Notes under the pieces: model-generated
The model's input: only the letters and a program-made list of their open reading frames with translations
The model's database searches: none
What the model was told of the DNA's origin: nothing
Part shown: piece by piece, positions 33,109 to 42,431 of the stretch
How positions within the stretch are numbered: position 1 is the first letter of the stretch
Layout of the letters: each line of letters begins with the position of its first letter
Made by a program: the position numbers and the translations under genes
Origin: Sphingomonas pituitosa NBRC 102491
GTDB taxonomy: Bacteria > Pseudomonadota > Alphaproteobacteria > Sphingomonadales > Sphingomonadaceae
Reading direction: 5' to 3'
DNA length: 64,000 nucleotides
NCBI RefSeq assembly: GCF_001598435.1
Contig: NZ_BCYY01000017.1
Coordinates: 1-64,000 of the forward strand

Positions 33109-33995
33109 AGCGTCGTCTTCCCGGCTTGCGCGGCGGCGCGCTGCTGCTCCTGGCGTTGTTGTGTCTCGGCCAGGGCACTGATCTGGGCCTCGGCGTCCTT
33201 GATGGCGCGCAGCGCCGCGTCATGGTCCACCAGCGCGACGCCGACCCCGGCGGCCACGCCTTGCTGTCTCGCAACGGTGGAAATCTCCTGGATCATCCAC
33301 GCGTTGACCGTTCGCCGGCAACCTTCCCGCAACCGCAATGGTGCATCGTTCCCGAAGCCGGCGGTGTCGCGGCACGGGGCGAAATCAGGGTTCTGCGCGC
33401 TTATCCTTTGGCCGCGACTGTCGAAGATCCAGCTATAGTGCGGGCTGAAATCGAGGTTCCTGTCGGGCTGCTGGCCATATTTCGCCACGAGGTCGCGCTC
33501 GACGACGGCGATGTCGCGTTGAGCGTCGGCGGGGAATTGCTCCTCCCGCATGACAGCGATCACTCTTTCCTTGCCTGGCAGGCCGGCGAGGTACAGCCGC
33601 ACTTCCTCATCGACCTGCTCGAAGCTGGGTTTCTCCGCCGTGCATGCCTTCAAGGTGCTCGGGTCCGCCGGGTCGCACCCCGCGATCTTGCCGCGCTTGG
33701 CCGTGAGCATGGTCAGGGACGGCTTGCCGTCGGGCAATGCAGGCAGCCGGAAGCCGGCATGACCTTCGTAAAAGTGAAAGGCGCCGTTGCGGCAGCTCAG
33801 CAGCGTTTTTGCCGTGGCCAGGTTCATCCCCAGCCGGATGCCGGTCACGTCGTCGGCCCCTGCGCCTCCGCCCGGTGCCGGGCAACTCGCCTGCTTGGCC
33901 GCCGCGTTCTCGCCGGTTCCGCCGTTGCACCCGGAGACCAGGGCAAGGGCCAGCCCCGATACGCAGGCGGCGGGGAGCATCCACCGCGCCCTCAC
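33105..33995 (-). CDS. lipoprotein of unknown function with C-terminal coiled coil
   Basis: A 296-residue lipoprotein. GTG 33995 overlaps the stop of the upstream membrane protein (GTGA) and gives a signal MLPAACVSGLALALVSGC with lipobox VSGC; ATG 33980 is an alternative. The mature part has GADDVTGIRLGMNLATAKTLL, a pattern seen in small repeat folds of periplasmic proteins, several Cys, and a final Gln/Ala-rich coiled coil. It is co-translated with both neighbours through four-base overlaps. No function is assigned. Confidence 0.7.
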   Translation of the reverse strand: MRARWMLPAACVSGLALALVSGCNGGTGENAAAKQASCPAPGGGAGADDVTGIRLGMNLATAKTLLSCRNGAFHFYEGHAGFRLPALPDGKPSLTMLTAKRGKIAGCDPADPSTLKACTAEKPSFEQVDEEVRLYLAGLPGKERVIAVMREEQFPADAQRDIAVVERDLVAKYGQQPDRNLDFSPHYSWIFDSRGQRISAQNPDFAPCRDTAGFGNDAPLRLREGCRRTVNAWMIQEISTVARQQGVAAGVGVALVDHDAALRAIKDAEAQISALAETQQRQEQQRAAAQAGKTTL

Positions 33996-34843
33996 AGCCC
34001 CGGCGTCCTGCGCAGGAGGCCAAGCGCAGTGAGGATCAGGCCGACGCCCGCCAGGCCGATGATCCAGTCGCCCCAACCCAGCGACACCGCGCTGCGAACG
34101 GCTGCCTCGGCAGAGCCGAACTCGTTCGACAGCGCCTTCGCCAGCAGCTCGCGCCCCGCCCAGGTCGCGCCAAGGCTGACCGCGGCGAGCGCGCCGGTGA
34201 CGAGCTCCACGATCCGCATCCGCTTCTGCCGATACTCCAGTACCAGCAGCAATGCGGCGCCGGCGGGGATGAGGTAGAGCACCCACAGGAAATCGATGAT
34301 GGTGAGGGCCAGCGACGCGGTGCGTAGCGCGGCCTGCGATTCCGCCAGTGCCTGTCCGCCATAGGATGCCGCCCCCGCGCTGGCCGAGAACTGGCGCATC
34401 ATCGCCACCGATTCGGCGAGCGGCGCCCGAACCTTCCCGGCCATGTCGACAAAGCCGCCGAGCGATAGATCGGCGCCGCCGACCGACAGCCAGGTAAGGC
34501 CGAAGGTGGCAATCAGGATCAGCATCGCGAGAATGACTTGCGGTCGGATCGCCAGCGCCGCTTTCAGCCGCGGCAGCAGCTGGCTCGCGTCGCCCTGGCT
34601 GAGTGCCTGCTCCGCGGCAGAGAGCCGCGACTGGACGGCGTTGCCGATCGCGCTGCCGATGTCTGCCCCCTTGAACGGGTAGATCTGCTCGGCTTCGCTC
34701 CCGTTATCGACGAAATCGACCGCGTCGCGGGGTGCCGGCGCCGTCGGTCCGCGCCATTCGCCCAAGATGAAACTGTACCGCTTGCCGTCTTCGCCAAGTA
34801 TGGCGCCGATCGAGCCGTCAAATCCCAATATTGTTCCCCGCAT
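33992..34843 (-). CDS. membrane protein with small beta-rich N-terminal domain (paralog 2)
   Basis: A 283-residue inner-membrane protein. Residues 1-58 (MRGTILGFDGSIGAILGEDG, RYSFILGEW, DAVDFVDNGSEAEQIYPF) match the start of the protein at 28556-29368 position by position. A helical linker (about 60-95) leads to a hydrophobic segment (VILAMLILIATFGLTWLSV), then three more near 160-275. GGAGG seven bases upstream fixes ATG 34843. It opens a three-gene run with two lipoproteins overlapped by four bases each, suggesting a membrane-anchored complex. Confidence 0.72.
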   Translation of the reverse strand: MRGTILGFDGSIGAILGEDGKRYSFILGEWRGPTAPAPRDAVDFVDNGSEAEQIYPFKGADIGSAIGNAVQSRLSAAEQALSQGDASQLLPRLKAALAIRPQVILAMLILIATFGLTWLSVGGADLSLGGFVDMAGKVRAPLAESVAMMRQFSASAGAASYGGQALAESQAALRTASLALTIIDFLWVLYLIPAGAALLLVLEYRQKRMRIVELVTGALAAVSLGATWAGRELLAKALSNEFGSAEAAVRSAVSLGWGDWIIGLAGVGLILTALGLLRRTPGL

Positions 34844-35031
34844 CTCTGCCCTCCACAGGTGGCGCATGGGTTCAACGTGGAAAGCAAAGCTTCCCGCGCC
34901 CATTCCACCGGTTCGTTTCGATGGGGAAAGATTGCCGTCGTTCTACGATTCACGGCAAGCGAATTCCGGATCCTTAAGCCAGAACTCAGGTTGGTTAATG
35001 GAAACTGTCCGGCAGTTGCTGGTGCGGAATT

Positions 35032-37971
35032 TTATCGGCCGCTTCCCAGCAGGACGAAGCCCGCCCAATAGCGCGGATCGGCCCACTTTCCGCCCGGGGC
35101 GGTGCGCACCGCCCGCATCGCAACCTGCAGCGCCTCCGTGGCGGGAACGCCGTTGGCGAGCTGGTTGAGCAATTCGGCGATCAGCCGCGCCGTTGCCGCA
35201 TCGCTCACCCGCCACTGGCTTGCCACGACCGAATGTGCGCCCGCGACGAGGAAGCTGCGCGCGAGCCCGGAAAAGGCTTCGCCGTCGACCGAGCCGTCGC
35301 CGGCACCGGTGTCGCAGGCGGACAGGATCACCATGTCTGCGGACAGGTTCAGCATCGCCGCTTCGGGGGCAGAAAGAAACCCGTCCTCCTGCTCCATGCC
35401 GGCGGGGCCTGCGAGCGCAATGCCGGGATCGCCATCCGGCCCCCTGGTCAAGCCGTGCGCAGCGACCAGCACGAAGCGTGCGCGCCCCAGATCGGGGTCG
35501 TTCTGCACTTGGGCCTCTCGCGCATCCGCCACGACGCGTGCCCGGGTGCCGAAGCGCTGGCGGGCGGCATCCGCCTCGGCTGCGGTCAGCGCAGGCAACT
35601 CGGCGCGCCAGCTTCCCGGCTTCGATCCGAGCGCTGGGTTCGCCGCGACGAACGCAAGCAGATCGAGCCGCTGTTCGGGCGGGCAGGGCAGGGCACCTCC
35701 CGTCCCGCAGCCGCGCGGCGCCAGCATCGTCGGCGTGGCGATATTGGCAATGGCGAAGCGATCGGCGACCCAGCTTCCCTGCCGGTCGATCAGCAAACTA
35801 AGCGGCAGCGACGCCAGGGGCCCCGAACCGGATATCAGCAAGCGCTTGCGAGTTCCCAGTGCGGGCTCGAACGGTAGCAGCAGCTTCTGATACAGCGCTG
35901 TCGCCTGGTTGCGATCGAACGGGCGATCCGGAACGGCGCCTACTTGCGAGCGGCCATCCGCGACCGTGCCCGGGCGCAGCGACTGGACGAGCGCGGTCAG
36001 CGGCTTCCGTCCCAAGGAGGTTTCGCGATGCCAAAGCACCTCGTCTCGCGTGATCAGCCAGAGGTAGCTCGCCTCGTCGACGGTATAGGCATGCAGCAGT
36101 GCCTCGTCAGGCGCGAGCGATGCCTGCACGCTGGCGATCGATACCGGTTTGAGGCGATCGAGCGCCGTGTCCGCCGCGCCCATGCGGGCGAGCGCGGCTT
36201 CTGCTTCCTGCAACGCGCGTTCCGCTGCGACGCGTCGTTCCCGGGCGGCGGCATGCTCCGCATCGTTTCGCGTCGCTGTCACCAAGTCTCGTCGCAGCGC
36301 CGCGTCCCGCGCGATCGCTCGCGCATCGCGTTCCTTCAGCGCCGTGCGATAGGCGGGGTTCGCTGCGACCACGCCGCCGACGACGCTGGCTTCGGCGCGT
36401 TGCGCGACCTGGAATGCGTCGTCGCGGGCATCCGCCACGCGGGCCTTGTTCTGCGCGGCCTTGTTCCAGTCCGCATCGATATGAACGTCGAACGGCGCCG
36501 AAAGATTGTGGCGATCGCGCCGTGCATCCGGGTCGAGACCGGATCGCCGCGCCAGCCGCTGGTCGGCACCCGACATCGCCGCCTCGATGAGCGCATCGGC
36601 GCGGGCCGGATCGCCGGCGTTGGTCGCGTACAGCGCGCGACCTAGCGCTGCCGCAGCGCGGATGCGGATCGTATGGTCGCTGGGCAGGGTCGCATCGGCC
36701 AGCTTGACCGCCTCCTCCAGCAGCGGCAGTGCGGCCTGGGCATCACCCTGCTCCGTGAGAATGTCCCCGGTTCGGGCCAGCGACAGCGCGAAATCGGGGT
36801 GCTGCGGACCGAGCAAGTGCCGGTCATGGTCCAGCGATTGCAGCAGCAACCTGCTTCCCTCGTCCTTGTTGCCGGTACGCAGAAGCGCGTTGGCCAGCCA
36901 GAACTCGTGCTCGGCCGCCTTCCGATAGTCGTTTCCCGAGATCTGGCGCAGCTTTGCGATGGCCGGGCGAAGCACCTCGATGCTTTCCCCGTAGCGGCCG
37001 CTATCGGCCAACGCCTTGCCCAGCAGCGCCTGGCTGTGCGCCTCGCCGACAGGCAGGCTGGCCTTGCCCAGGATCCGGGCGCTTTCCTGAAGAAGCGGGA
37101 TGGCTTCCGATGCGCGGGATGCCCGGAGCAGGCTGTCCGCGAGGTTCTGCATCGCGGCGCCGATGGCGGGCGATTCCGGCGGCATCGTCTTTTCCACGAT
37201 CGCCAGCGCCTCCCGCATCATCGGCAGCGCTTCCTCGTCGCGTCCAAGTGCTTCCAGGATCGTCCCCGTGTAATAGAGGCTGCGGCTCACATCGCGCGAG
37301 CCCGGACTGATCCGACGGCGGATGTCGAGCACCTTCTGCTGGATCGCCAGACCCTCGGCGTAGCGGCCCTGATAGCCCAGGTTCATCGCCAGGCTGGTAT
37401 ACCAGCGGAGCAGATAGGGGTCTTCCGCTCCCAGCGTCCTCTCGCCGATCGCAATGGCGCGGCGATGCAGGGTTTCCGCCTCCGAATGACGACCGTTCTC
37501 GTCGAGAAAAATCCCCAGATTGTCGTAGCCTACGGCCGTGTCCGGTGCATCGGCCCCATAGATGACGAGGGAGAGTTCGTTGCTGCGTCGATAATTGGCT
37601 TCCGCTTCGGCCATCCTGCCAAGGCGCTTCTGCGCGCCCGCAAGGTTGCTGACGGCATTCGCCTCATCGACGATGTTGTGCGCCTTGCGCGTCAGGCGCA
37701 GCGCCAGCAGCGACAGGCGCTCGGCCTCGCGTGGGTTGTCCGCCTCGATGGCCGCCACAGAGGCATATAGCGCGTCGTCAATTTGCTTTTGCCAGCGGGA
37801 AGGGGGCGGTGCGGGCTGGGCGGGAGCCGTTGCCGCGGACGTGCCGGCGGCAGGCTGTGCGGTCTGCGCTGCGGCAGGCAGTGCCGCGACCTGCATGCCC
37901 ACCACCACCGCACAGCATAGTCGCTTGCGGCCGCTGCGGCCGATGCCCCTCGATATGCCCTGCTTCTGCAT
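35032..37971 (-). CDS. exported TPR-CHAT protease
   Basis: A 979-residue protein with an N-terminal signal (LCCAVVVGMQVAALPAAAQ), about ten tetratricopeptide-like repeats (residues ~60-440, e.g. NAVSNLAGAQKRLGRMAEAEA), a long coiled coil (~480-600) and a C-terminal CHAT domain. The caspase-like dyad is intact: His839 in VLVAAHGL and Cys886 in ILSACDTGAG. The end (VASQWRVSDAATARL, GVPATEALQVAMRAVR, YWAGFVLLG) is typical of CHAT. Most CHAT proteases are cytoplasmic; this one is exported, so it would act on periplasmic or surface targets, perhaps on its own locus products. Target unknown. Confidence 0.85.
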   Translation of the reverse strand: MQKQGISRGIGRSGRKRLCCAVVVGMQVAALPAAAQTAQPAAGTSAATAPAQPAPPPSRWQKQIDDALYASVAAIEADNPREAERLSLLALRLTRKAHNIVDEANAVSNLAGAQKRLGRMAEAEANYRRSNELSLVIYGADAPDTAVGYDNLGIFLDENGRHSEAETLHRRAIAIGERTLGAEDPYLLRWYTSLAMNLGYQGRYAEGLAIQQKVLDIRRRISPGSRDVSRSLYYTGTILEALGRDEEALPMMREALAIVEKTMPPESPAIGAAMQNLADSLLRASRASEAIPLLQESARILGKASLPVGEAHSQALLGKALADSGRYGESIEVLRPAIAKLRQISGNDYRKAAEHEFWLANALLRTGNKDEGSRLLLQSLDHDRHLLGPQHPDFALSLARTGDILTEQGDAQAALPLLEEAVKLADATLPSDHTIRIRAAAALGRALYATNAGDPARADALIEAAMSGADQRLARRSGLDPDARRDRHNLSAPFDVHIDADWNKAAQNKARVADARDDAFQVAQRAEASVVGGVVAANPAYRTALKERDARAIARDAALRRDLVTATRNDAEHAAARERRVAAERALQEAEAALARMGAADTALDRLKPVSIASVQASLAPDEALLHAYTVDEASYLWLITRDEVLWHRETSLGRKPLTALVQSLRPGTVADGRSQVGAVPDRPFDRNQATALYQKLLLPFEPALGTRKRLLISGSGPLASLPLSLLIDRQGSWVADRFAIANIATPTMLAPRGCGTGGALPCPPEQRLDLLAFVAANPALGSKPGSWRAELPALTAAEADAARQRFGTRARVVADAREAQVQNDPDLGRARFVLVAAHGLTRGPDGDPGIALAGPAGMEQEDGFLSAPEAAMLNLSADMVILSACDTGAGDGSVDGEAFSGLARSFLVAGAHSVVASQWRVSDAATARLIAELLNQLANGVPATEALQVAMRAVRTAPGGKWADPRYWAGFVLLGSGR

Positions 37972-38043
37972 TTCCTCCGCCCCCCGAAGATGAGTCTTGC
38001 GCCGACCCGTTGATGCCTTCCGTTCGATTCTTCCCGTTCGTGT

Positions 38044-38613
38044 TCAGTTCGTGAACAGCTCGAACGACATTCCGCGTGCCCCTGAAATCGTGATGATTGC
38101 CTCGCCCGTAGCCCGGGGCCTCCACCGGCACAGCGCCCGCCCGCTGGCGCGTCGTGCGGTACATTGCGTCCGGCCCTCGGCCTCCACCTTCAGCGTGATC
38201 GGCGATGCGGACGAAGCTTTGACATAGACTGCGGCCAGTTCGCCCCCCTTGAAGGTCAAGGGTTGCTGCCAATAGGGCCTGCTCGACGCGAGCCGGAGCG
38301 GACCGGCCGCGGCCCCGCGCTCGACATCCGGCAGTTGCTGGATACGCGCGCGCAGCGCTGCATCCTGTCCAGCGAGCGCAACGGCTTCGGCATGGCGCTT
38401 CGCATAGCCGATGTCCGCGAGTTTTCCGCCGGGCGCGAAGACACGGCCGTTTACGCTTGCCGCAAGTTCGAGCGATTCTACCGCCAGTCGCCCATCGTGA
38501 TGAGCAAGTGCCCGCGCGCGCAACCTGTCGCTGCGCACGAGGCTGGAAATCGGATCTTCCTGGGCAACCGGGCTGCCGATCAGGGTAGCTGCCATGACGA
38601 ACCTAAGAAACAT
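38044..38613 (-). CDS. exported protein of unknown function
   Basis: A 189-residue protein with a short signal peptide (MFLRFVMAATLIGSPVAQ). The mature part has a helical first half with Ala-rich stretches and a beta-rich second half (LTFKGGELAAVYVKASS, ITLKVEAEG, EAIITISGARGMSFELF) with two Cys (TQCTARR, ALCRWRP). It precedes the TPR-CHAT gene by 72 bases in the same direction and may be its co-transcribed partner. It is divergent from the response regulator. No family recognised. Confidence 0.65.
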   Translation of the reverse strand: MFLRFVMAATLIGSPVAQEDPISSLVRSDRLRARALAHHDGRLAVESLELAASVNGRVFAPGGKLADIGYAKRHAEAVALAGQDAALRARIQQLPDVERGAAAGPLRLASSRPYWQQPLTFKGGELAAVYVKASSASPITLKVEAEGRTQCTARRASGRALCRWRPRATGEAIITISGARGMSFELFTN

Positions 38614-38683
38614 CGTTAGATGCGAACCTTCATCGATGCCGCTATATCGTAATCGCTCCGAAACGATTGGGCGAGAATTTTCG

Positions 38684-39376
38684 ATGCTGGTCGCGCTCCT
38701 CGAAGATGAAGGCTTTTGGGCGGAAGAGGTCGGTGCGGTGATCTCGCGTGCGGGATTTCAGCTGATATGGCATGGGACGCCGGAGGCGATGCTTGCCGAC
38801 CCCCGCGCGCTGCGTGCGGACGTAATCATCAGCGATGTCCACCTCGCGACGTCTGAGGCGAACGGACGGGATTTCGTCCGCGCGCTGCGCGCTCGTAATA
38901 TCTCGACCCCCATCATGATGCTGACCCAGTTCCCGGAGCAGCACAGCGCCGCCGAGTCCTTTGCGGTTGCAGCGGACGATTATCTGGCAAAGCCGTTCGA
39001 TCCTGAAGAATTGCTCGGCCGGATCCGCGCACTGGAGCGGCGCTCGCGGGTTGCCGATTATGGTGCTGTCCGCGTTGAGGCGCTGAAGCTTAGTCCGGAG
39101 TTTCGGGTCGCCTATTGGCTGGATCGCAAAATCTCTCCGCTGACCGACCAATCCTTCCGCCTGCTTCTCTGCTTGGCAGAGACGCCCCGGCAATCCGTGT
39201 CGCGCGAGCAGCTCTGGAAGCGATGCTGGTCGAAATGGGAGAATCTGGCGTTGCAGCCTTCGGTGCTGGATGCCGCCATTTCAACGCTCCGACGTGAGGT
39301 GGCCGCCTATTTGCCCAAGGACGCGATCGTGACCGTTCGGGGCAAGGGCTACACGCTGATGCTCGGTTCCGAATGA
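38684..39376 (+). CDS. OmpR-type response regulator
   Basis: A 230-residue DNA-binding response regulator. The receiver domain has its acidic pocket in ALLEDEGF, the phosphoacceptor Asp in VIISDVHLA, Thr/Ser in MMLTQ and Lys in YLAKPFDPEELL. A C-terminal winged helix ends LDAAISTLRREVAAY and VRGKGYTLM. ATG 38684 gives the family N-terminus; ATG 38636 is possible but would add 16 residues before the first strand. The gene overlaps the sensor kinase by four bases. It lies next to the divergent CHAT locus and upstream of the peptide cluster, either of which it might control. Confidence 0.88.
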   Translation: MLVALLEDEGFWAEEVGAVISRAGFQLIWHGTPEAMLADPRALRADVIISDVHLATSEANGRDFVRALRARNISTPIMMLTQFPEQHSAAESFAVAADDYLAKPFDPEELLGRIRALERRSRVADYGAVRVEALKLSPEFRVAYWLDRKISPLTDQSFRLLLCLAETPRQSVSREQLWKRCWSKWENLALQPSVLDAAISTLRREVAAYLPKDAIVTVRGKGYTLMLGSE

Positions 39377-40695
39377 CGGTGCGAGCGCGCTTCTCCCATG
39401 TTCCGGTCGCGGTCATTCTCGCGTTGCTCGCGCTGGCGGGCGGACTGTTGCTGTCGTTATACGTCGCGCTGGCCGCCGACCTCCGGACGCAAATGCGCGC
39501 CGAACTGCAGGCCGATATTCGTGCCGTACGCGCGGCGGATCGGCTGCAGCCGGCGGTGGCTGCCATCGCAGTCCTGGACGACCAGGCTCCATCCGGAAAC
39601 GGTTATGGTCCTCGATACATTCTGCTCGATCCGGAAACCGGCGCCGCGTTGGCGGGCACGCTGCCGTCGTGGCCCAGGATCAGCCTTGATGCGGCGGGAT
39701 GTGGCGAAGCGGGCACGCTCATTGCCTGCACGACGCGGTTAGACGATCATTTTCCCCTGCTGATTGCGCGCCCTACGCTGCCCATCACATCCGCAAGGTC
39801 TCGCATCCTGCTGGGTCTGGGCGCGCTGGTGGTTCTGGTGCCGCTCATCGTCGCGGGCGCTGCGCTGGTGCGCATGTCGGCGATGCGCCGTCGAATAGAG
39901 GGTATTGAAGCCGCGCTCGATTCTTTCACGGGTGGCGAGCTGAAGGCGCGTCCACCCGCCTTGGGGAACGACCTTGTCGGTCGGCTCGCGGACAAGATCG
40001 GTCTGGCGATGGAGAAGCTGGCCGCGCTGATCGCGCGCCAATATGTCACTGCCGAGCAAATTGCGCATGAACTGAAGCGCCCCGTCGCGATGGCGGCACA
40101 GATGCTGCAAGGCACCCCCAGCGCGGAACGGATCGATGCCTGCCGGGAACAGATGCTCGAGATGAACAGCCTGGTGAACGCCATTTTGTGGGTGAGCACC
40201 AAATCCACCGATGTGGTGCGCGTACCGATCGCGCTGGATGGGCTGCTTGCCAGCGCCGTGTCTGTCTTTGCGGGTTTCGCGGCCGAGCGCGGCGTTCGGA
40301 TCGATCTCGAGCTTGCAGAGGTCTCGATCGACAGCGAGCCGGACCTCCTCCGTACGGCGTTCGTCAACATGCTCGATAACGCGATCAAGTTCACGGCGTC
40401 CCCCGGCACGGTCACCGTTCGCTGCGCGCTTCAGCGGGGCAGCGCGACGATCACGATCGAGGATGAAGGGCCTGGCTTATCCGCCTTCCCGCCGGAGCCG
40501 GGATATCTGATCCGGGGACCGGCTGCTGCACATGTGCCGGGCTCCGGGCTTGGCCTCGCGCAGGCCCAGCGCATCATGGCATTGCTAGGCGGGACCCTCA
40601 TGCTCTCCGACCGCAAAGGGCGCAGCGGATCGATGGTGGCGCTGCAGCTCCCGCTTTCCCATGCCGCAAGCGATGGCGCCGAGATGGCGTTGTGA
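39373..40695 (+). CDS. sensor histidine kinase
   Basis: A 440-residue inner-membrane kinase. Two membrane helices (VAVILALLALAGGLLLSLYV and ILLGLGALVVLVPLIVAGAAL) flank a periplasmic sensor of about 110 residues containing two Cys (AAGCGEAG, LIACTTR). A HAMP-like linker leads to the H-box EQIAHELKRPVAM with the phosphorylatable His, then the N-box NMLDNAIKF and G-boxes EDEGPGL and GSGLGLAQAQ. It overlaps the response regulator gene (ATGA) and forms a two-component pair with it. The signal is unknown. Confidence 0.88.
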   Translation: MTVRARFSHVPVAVILALLALAGGLLLSLYVALAADLRTQMRAELQADIRAVRAADRLQPAVAAIAVLDDQAPSGNGYGPRYILLDPETGAALAGTLPSWPRISLDAAGCGEAGTLIACTTRLDDHFPLLIARPTLPITSARSRILLGLGALVVLVPLIVAGAALVRMSAMRRRIEGIEAALDSFTGGELKARPPALGNDLVGRLADKIGLAMEKLAALIARQYVTAEQIAHELKRPVAMAAQMLQGTPSAERIDACREQMLEMNSLVNAILWVSTKSTDVVRVPIALDGLLASAVSVFAGFAAERGVRIDLELAEVSIDSEPDLLRTAFVNMLDNAIKFTASPGTVTVRCALQRGSATITIEDEGPGLSAFPPEPGYLIRGPAAAHVPGSGLGLAQAQRIMALLGGTLMLSDRKGRSGSMVALQLPLSHAASDGAEMAL

Positions 40696-40856
40696 AGCAG
40701 CCGCCCGGTGCTGTGCGCAGGCTGCGGCGGGAATTCAATATCCTGTCTTGAACCCTTGGGGCGGCTTCGCGCTGGTATCGCAAACCGGTTCAAACGGGAG
40801 CGTTCCCCCACGCGGCGCCATTATGGCGCAAACTGCTCCGGCGACGATCTTGGTGA

Positions 40857-42314
40857 TCACGCGATTCCATCCTCGCCGTCGCGCAAGCCATCCATCGTCA
40901 GAAATCCCTTTTCGATTGCGGTCACGACAGTGCGGAAAAGCGCGGGAATCAGCGGCGGGTCTGCTTCCTCGAGCATGTCGCCGATCACGGCGCCTAGGGT
41001 CTTTTGGCCGTCGACGCGTTCAAACAGCCGCGCAGATGCCGGATCGAGATACTCGCTCCAGCACAGTCCGTCGGCTAAGCTCGCGCGAACCTCACCACCG
41101 ATCCACGGACCGTTGTGGAAATGCCCGGACTGGGCCAGCCGCAAGTTCGATGCGCGGCGCAGCCGCAGGTCCAGAAGGTCGCCGTCGAGCGCCCGCAGCT
41201 GACGTTTTCTCGCGAGGAAGGCCGCCAGCGCGTCTCCGCACGGCATAACATAGGTATCTGGCGCCGCGTCGATCGCGAAGCTCGCGGCGCCTTCGGTGCG
41301 CTGGATCGTGACGAGGCCGTAGGCGATACCGCAAATCCCCCGCCGATCGAAATAATCCATCCAGCGAGCAAAGGCGGGCTTGTCCGCGGCGAGCGCTTCA
41401 GGATCGCTCTGACGGAGCCATTTGATCGTGTAATCGGCAGGCGCTTCGGTCACTTCGTGCAGGACCGAGACATGGCATCCGCTTCCGGCGAACCATTGCT
41501 CGAGGCGCTGCGGCCAGGCGTCCTTTTCGTGAACCGCCCAATTGGCCAGATACTGTGCTGTGCCGTCCGGGCGCAAAAGTCTGGGCAGCAGTCCGGCCAG
41601 GTGGGCGCAGACACCATCCTCTTCCCGGCCGCTGTCCCGATACGGGTGCGAATGATCGGGCGAGATCACATAGGGCGGATTGCAAACCACCATCTCCGCC
41701 GCGCCATCGAGGGCGAAATCGAAGAGGTCGGCTTCGACCATGTCGATATTGGTGATGCCGTTCAGCTGCGCGTTCAGGCGCGTGAAATCGAGCGCTCTCG
41801 GATTCACGTCGCAGGCAAGCACGCGCGCGCTATGCCGCGATGCCAGCAAGGCGTGCAGCCCGCTGCCGCAGCCGATATCAACCGCCAGCGAGGCCGGTTT
41901 CCGGATCGTCAGATCCGCAAGCGCGCGGGTCGGGCCGCTGAGGCCCATGACATAGTCGCTCTCGTTCCGGCGTCCCCGGGGATCGGAGGCGACGAGCAGA
42001 TCGCCATAGGCTTGAACCATGACCACGGGTAGCAAATCCGTGCCGGATTCCTCCACGAACCCCGTCTCCTTCAAGGCGGAGACAGTCTCGGCGCCAAACA
42101 CTTCCCGGGCGACATCTGCCCGACAAACCATGCCGAGGAAGAACAGGGTGAACAGGAGATCCGCGCGCGATCGGTCGTCCAGATAGTAGAGAATTGGCGC
42201 AAAGTCCTCACGGTCGACGAGCTTGCGCCAGTTCTTCGGCAGGCTGTCGCTTTTCGACGGATCGAGAAAGTTGCTTCCCCGAAACAATTTTCTGACCAGT
42301 GTGAAGTTTTCCAT
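40857..42314 (-). CDS. PrmC/HemK-like class I methyltransferase of the peptide cluster
   Basis: A 485-residue methyltransferase. The SAM loop is AVDIGCGSGLHALLASRHSA (about 143-162), followed by ACDVNPRALDF and the catalytic VCNPPYVISP. The NPPY motif is that of amino/amide N-methyltransferases such as PrmC. An N-terminal helical domain (~1-120) and a C-terminal winged-helix-like end (RVDGQKTLGAVIGDMLEE) flank it. No strong Shine-Dalgarno precedes ATG 42314. It is divergent from the modification operon with a 117-base shared promoter region, so peptide N-methylation within the same pathway is a reasonable guess; a stand-alone protein methyltransferase is the alternative. Confidence 0.72.
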   Translation of the reverse strand: MENFTLVRKLFRGSNFLDPSKSDSLPKNWRKLVDREDFAPILYYLDDRSRADLLFTLFFLGMVCRADVAREVFGAETVSALKETGFVEESGTDLLPVVMVQAYGDLLVASDPRGRRNESDYVMGLSGPTRALADLTIRKPASLAVDIGCGSGLHALLASRHSARVLACDVNPRALDFTRLNAQLNGITNIDMVEADLFDFALDGAAEMVVCNPPYVISPDHSHPYRDSGREEDGVCAHLAGLLPRLLRPDGTAQYLANWAVHEKDAWPQRLEQWFAGSGCHVSVLHEVTEAPADYTIKWLRQSDPEALAADKPAFARWMDYFDRRGICGIAYGLVTIQRTEGAASFAIDAAPDTYVMPCGDALAAFLARKRQLRALDGDLLDLRLRRASNLRLAQSGHFHNGPWIGGEVRASLADGLCWSEYLDPASARLFERVDGQKTLGAVIGDMLEEADPPLIPALFRTVVTAIEKGFLTMDGLRDGEDGIA

Positions 42315-42351
42315 GGGATGCCCCTATGCAATAATCCTCTCGGAGGTTCAA

Positions 42352-42389
42352 AATACATAACGGTAGATTTAATTGCCATCTCATGTATT
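42352..42389. promoter_or_regulatory. AT-rich divergent promoter region with inverted repeat
   Basis: AATACAT (42352-42358) and ATGTATT (42383-42389) form a 7-base inverted repeat with a 24-base spacer. They lie between the methyltransferase and the candidate precursor gene, in the most AT-rich DNA of the cluster. TATTAT at 42386-42391 could be a -10 element toward the operon. A shared operator for both directions is plausible; the binding protein is unknown. Confidence 0.35.
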
Positions 42390-42431
42390 ATGCGAGTCGC
42401 TAAATAATTGGCGACGAAAGAGGAGGCTTCT

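Noticed and set aside
33126..34277. 383-codon plus-strand frame over the lipoprotein and membrane protein genes
   Set aside because: Antisense to two genes with clear signal/lipobox and membrane features; composition is shadow-like.
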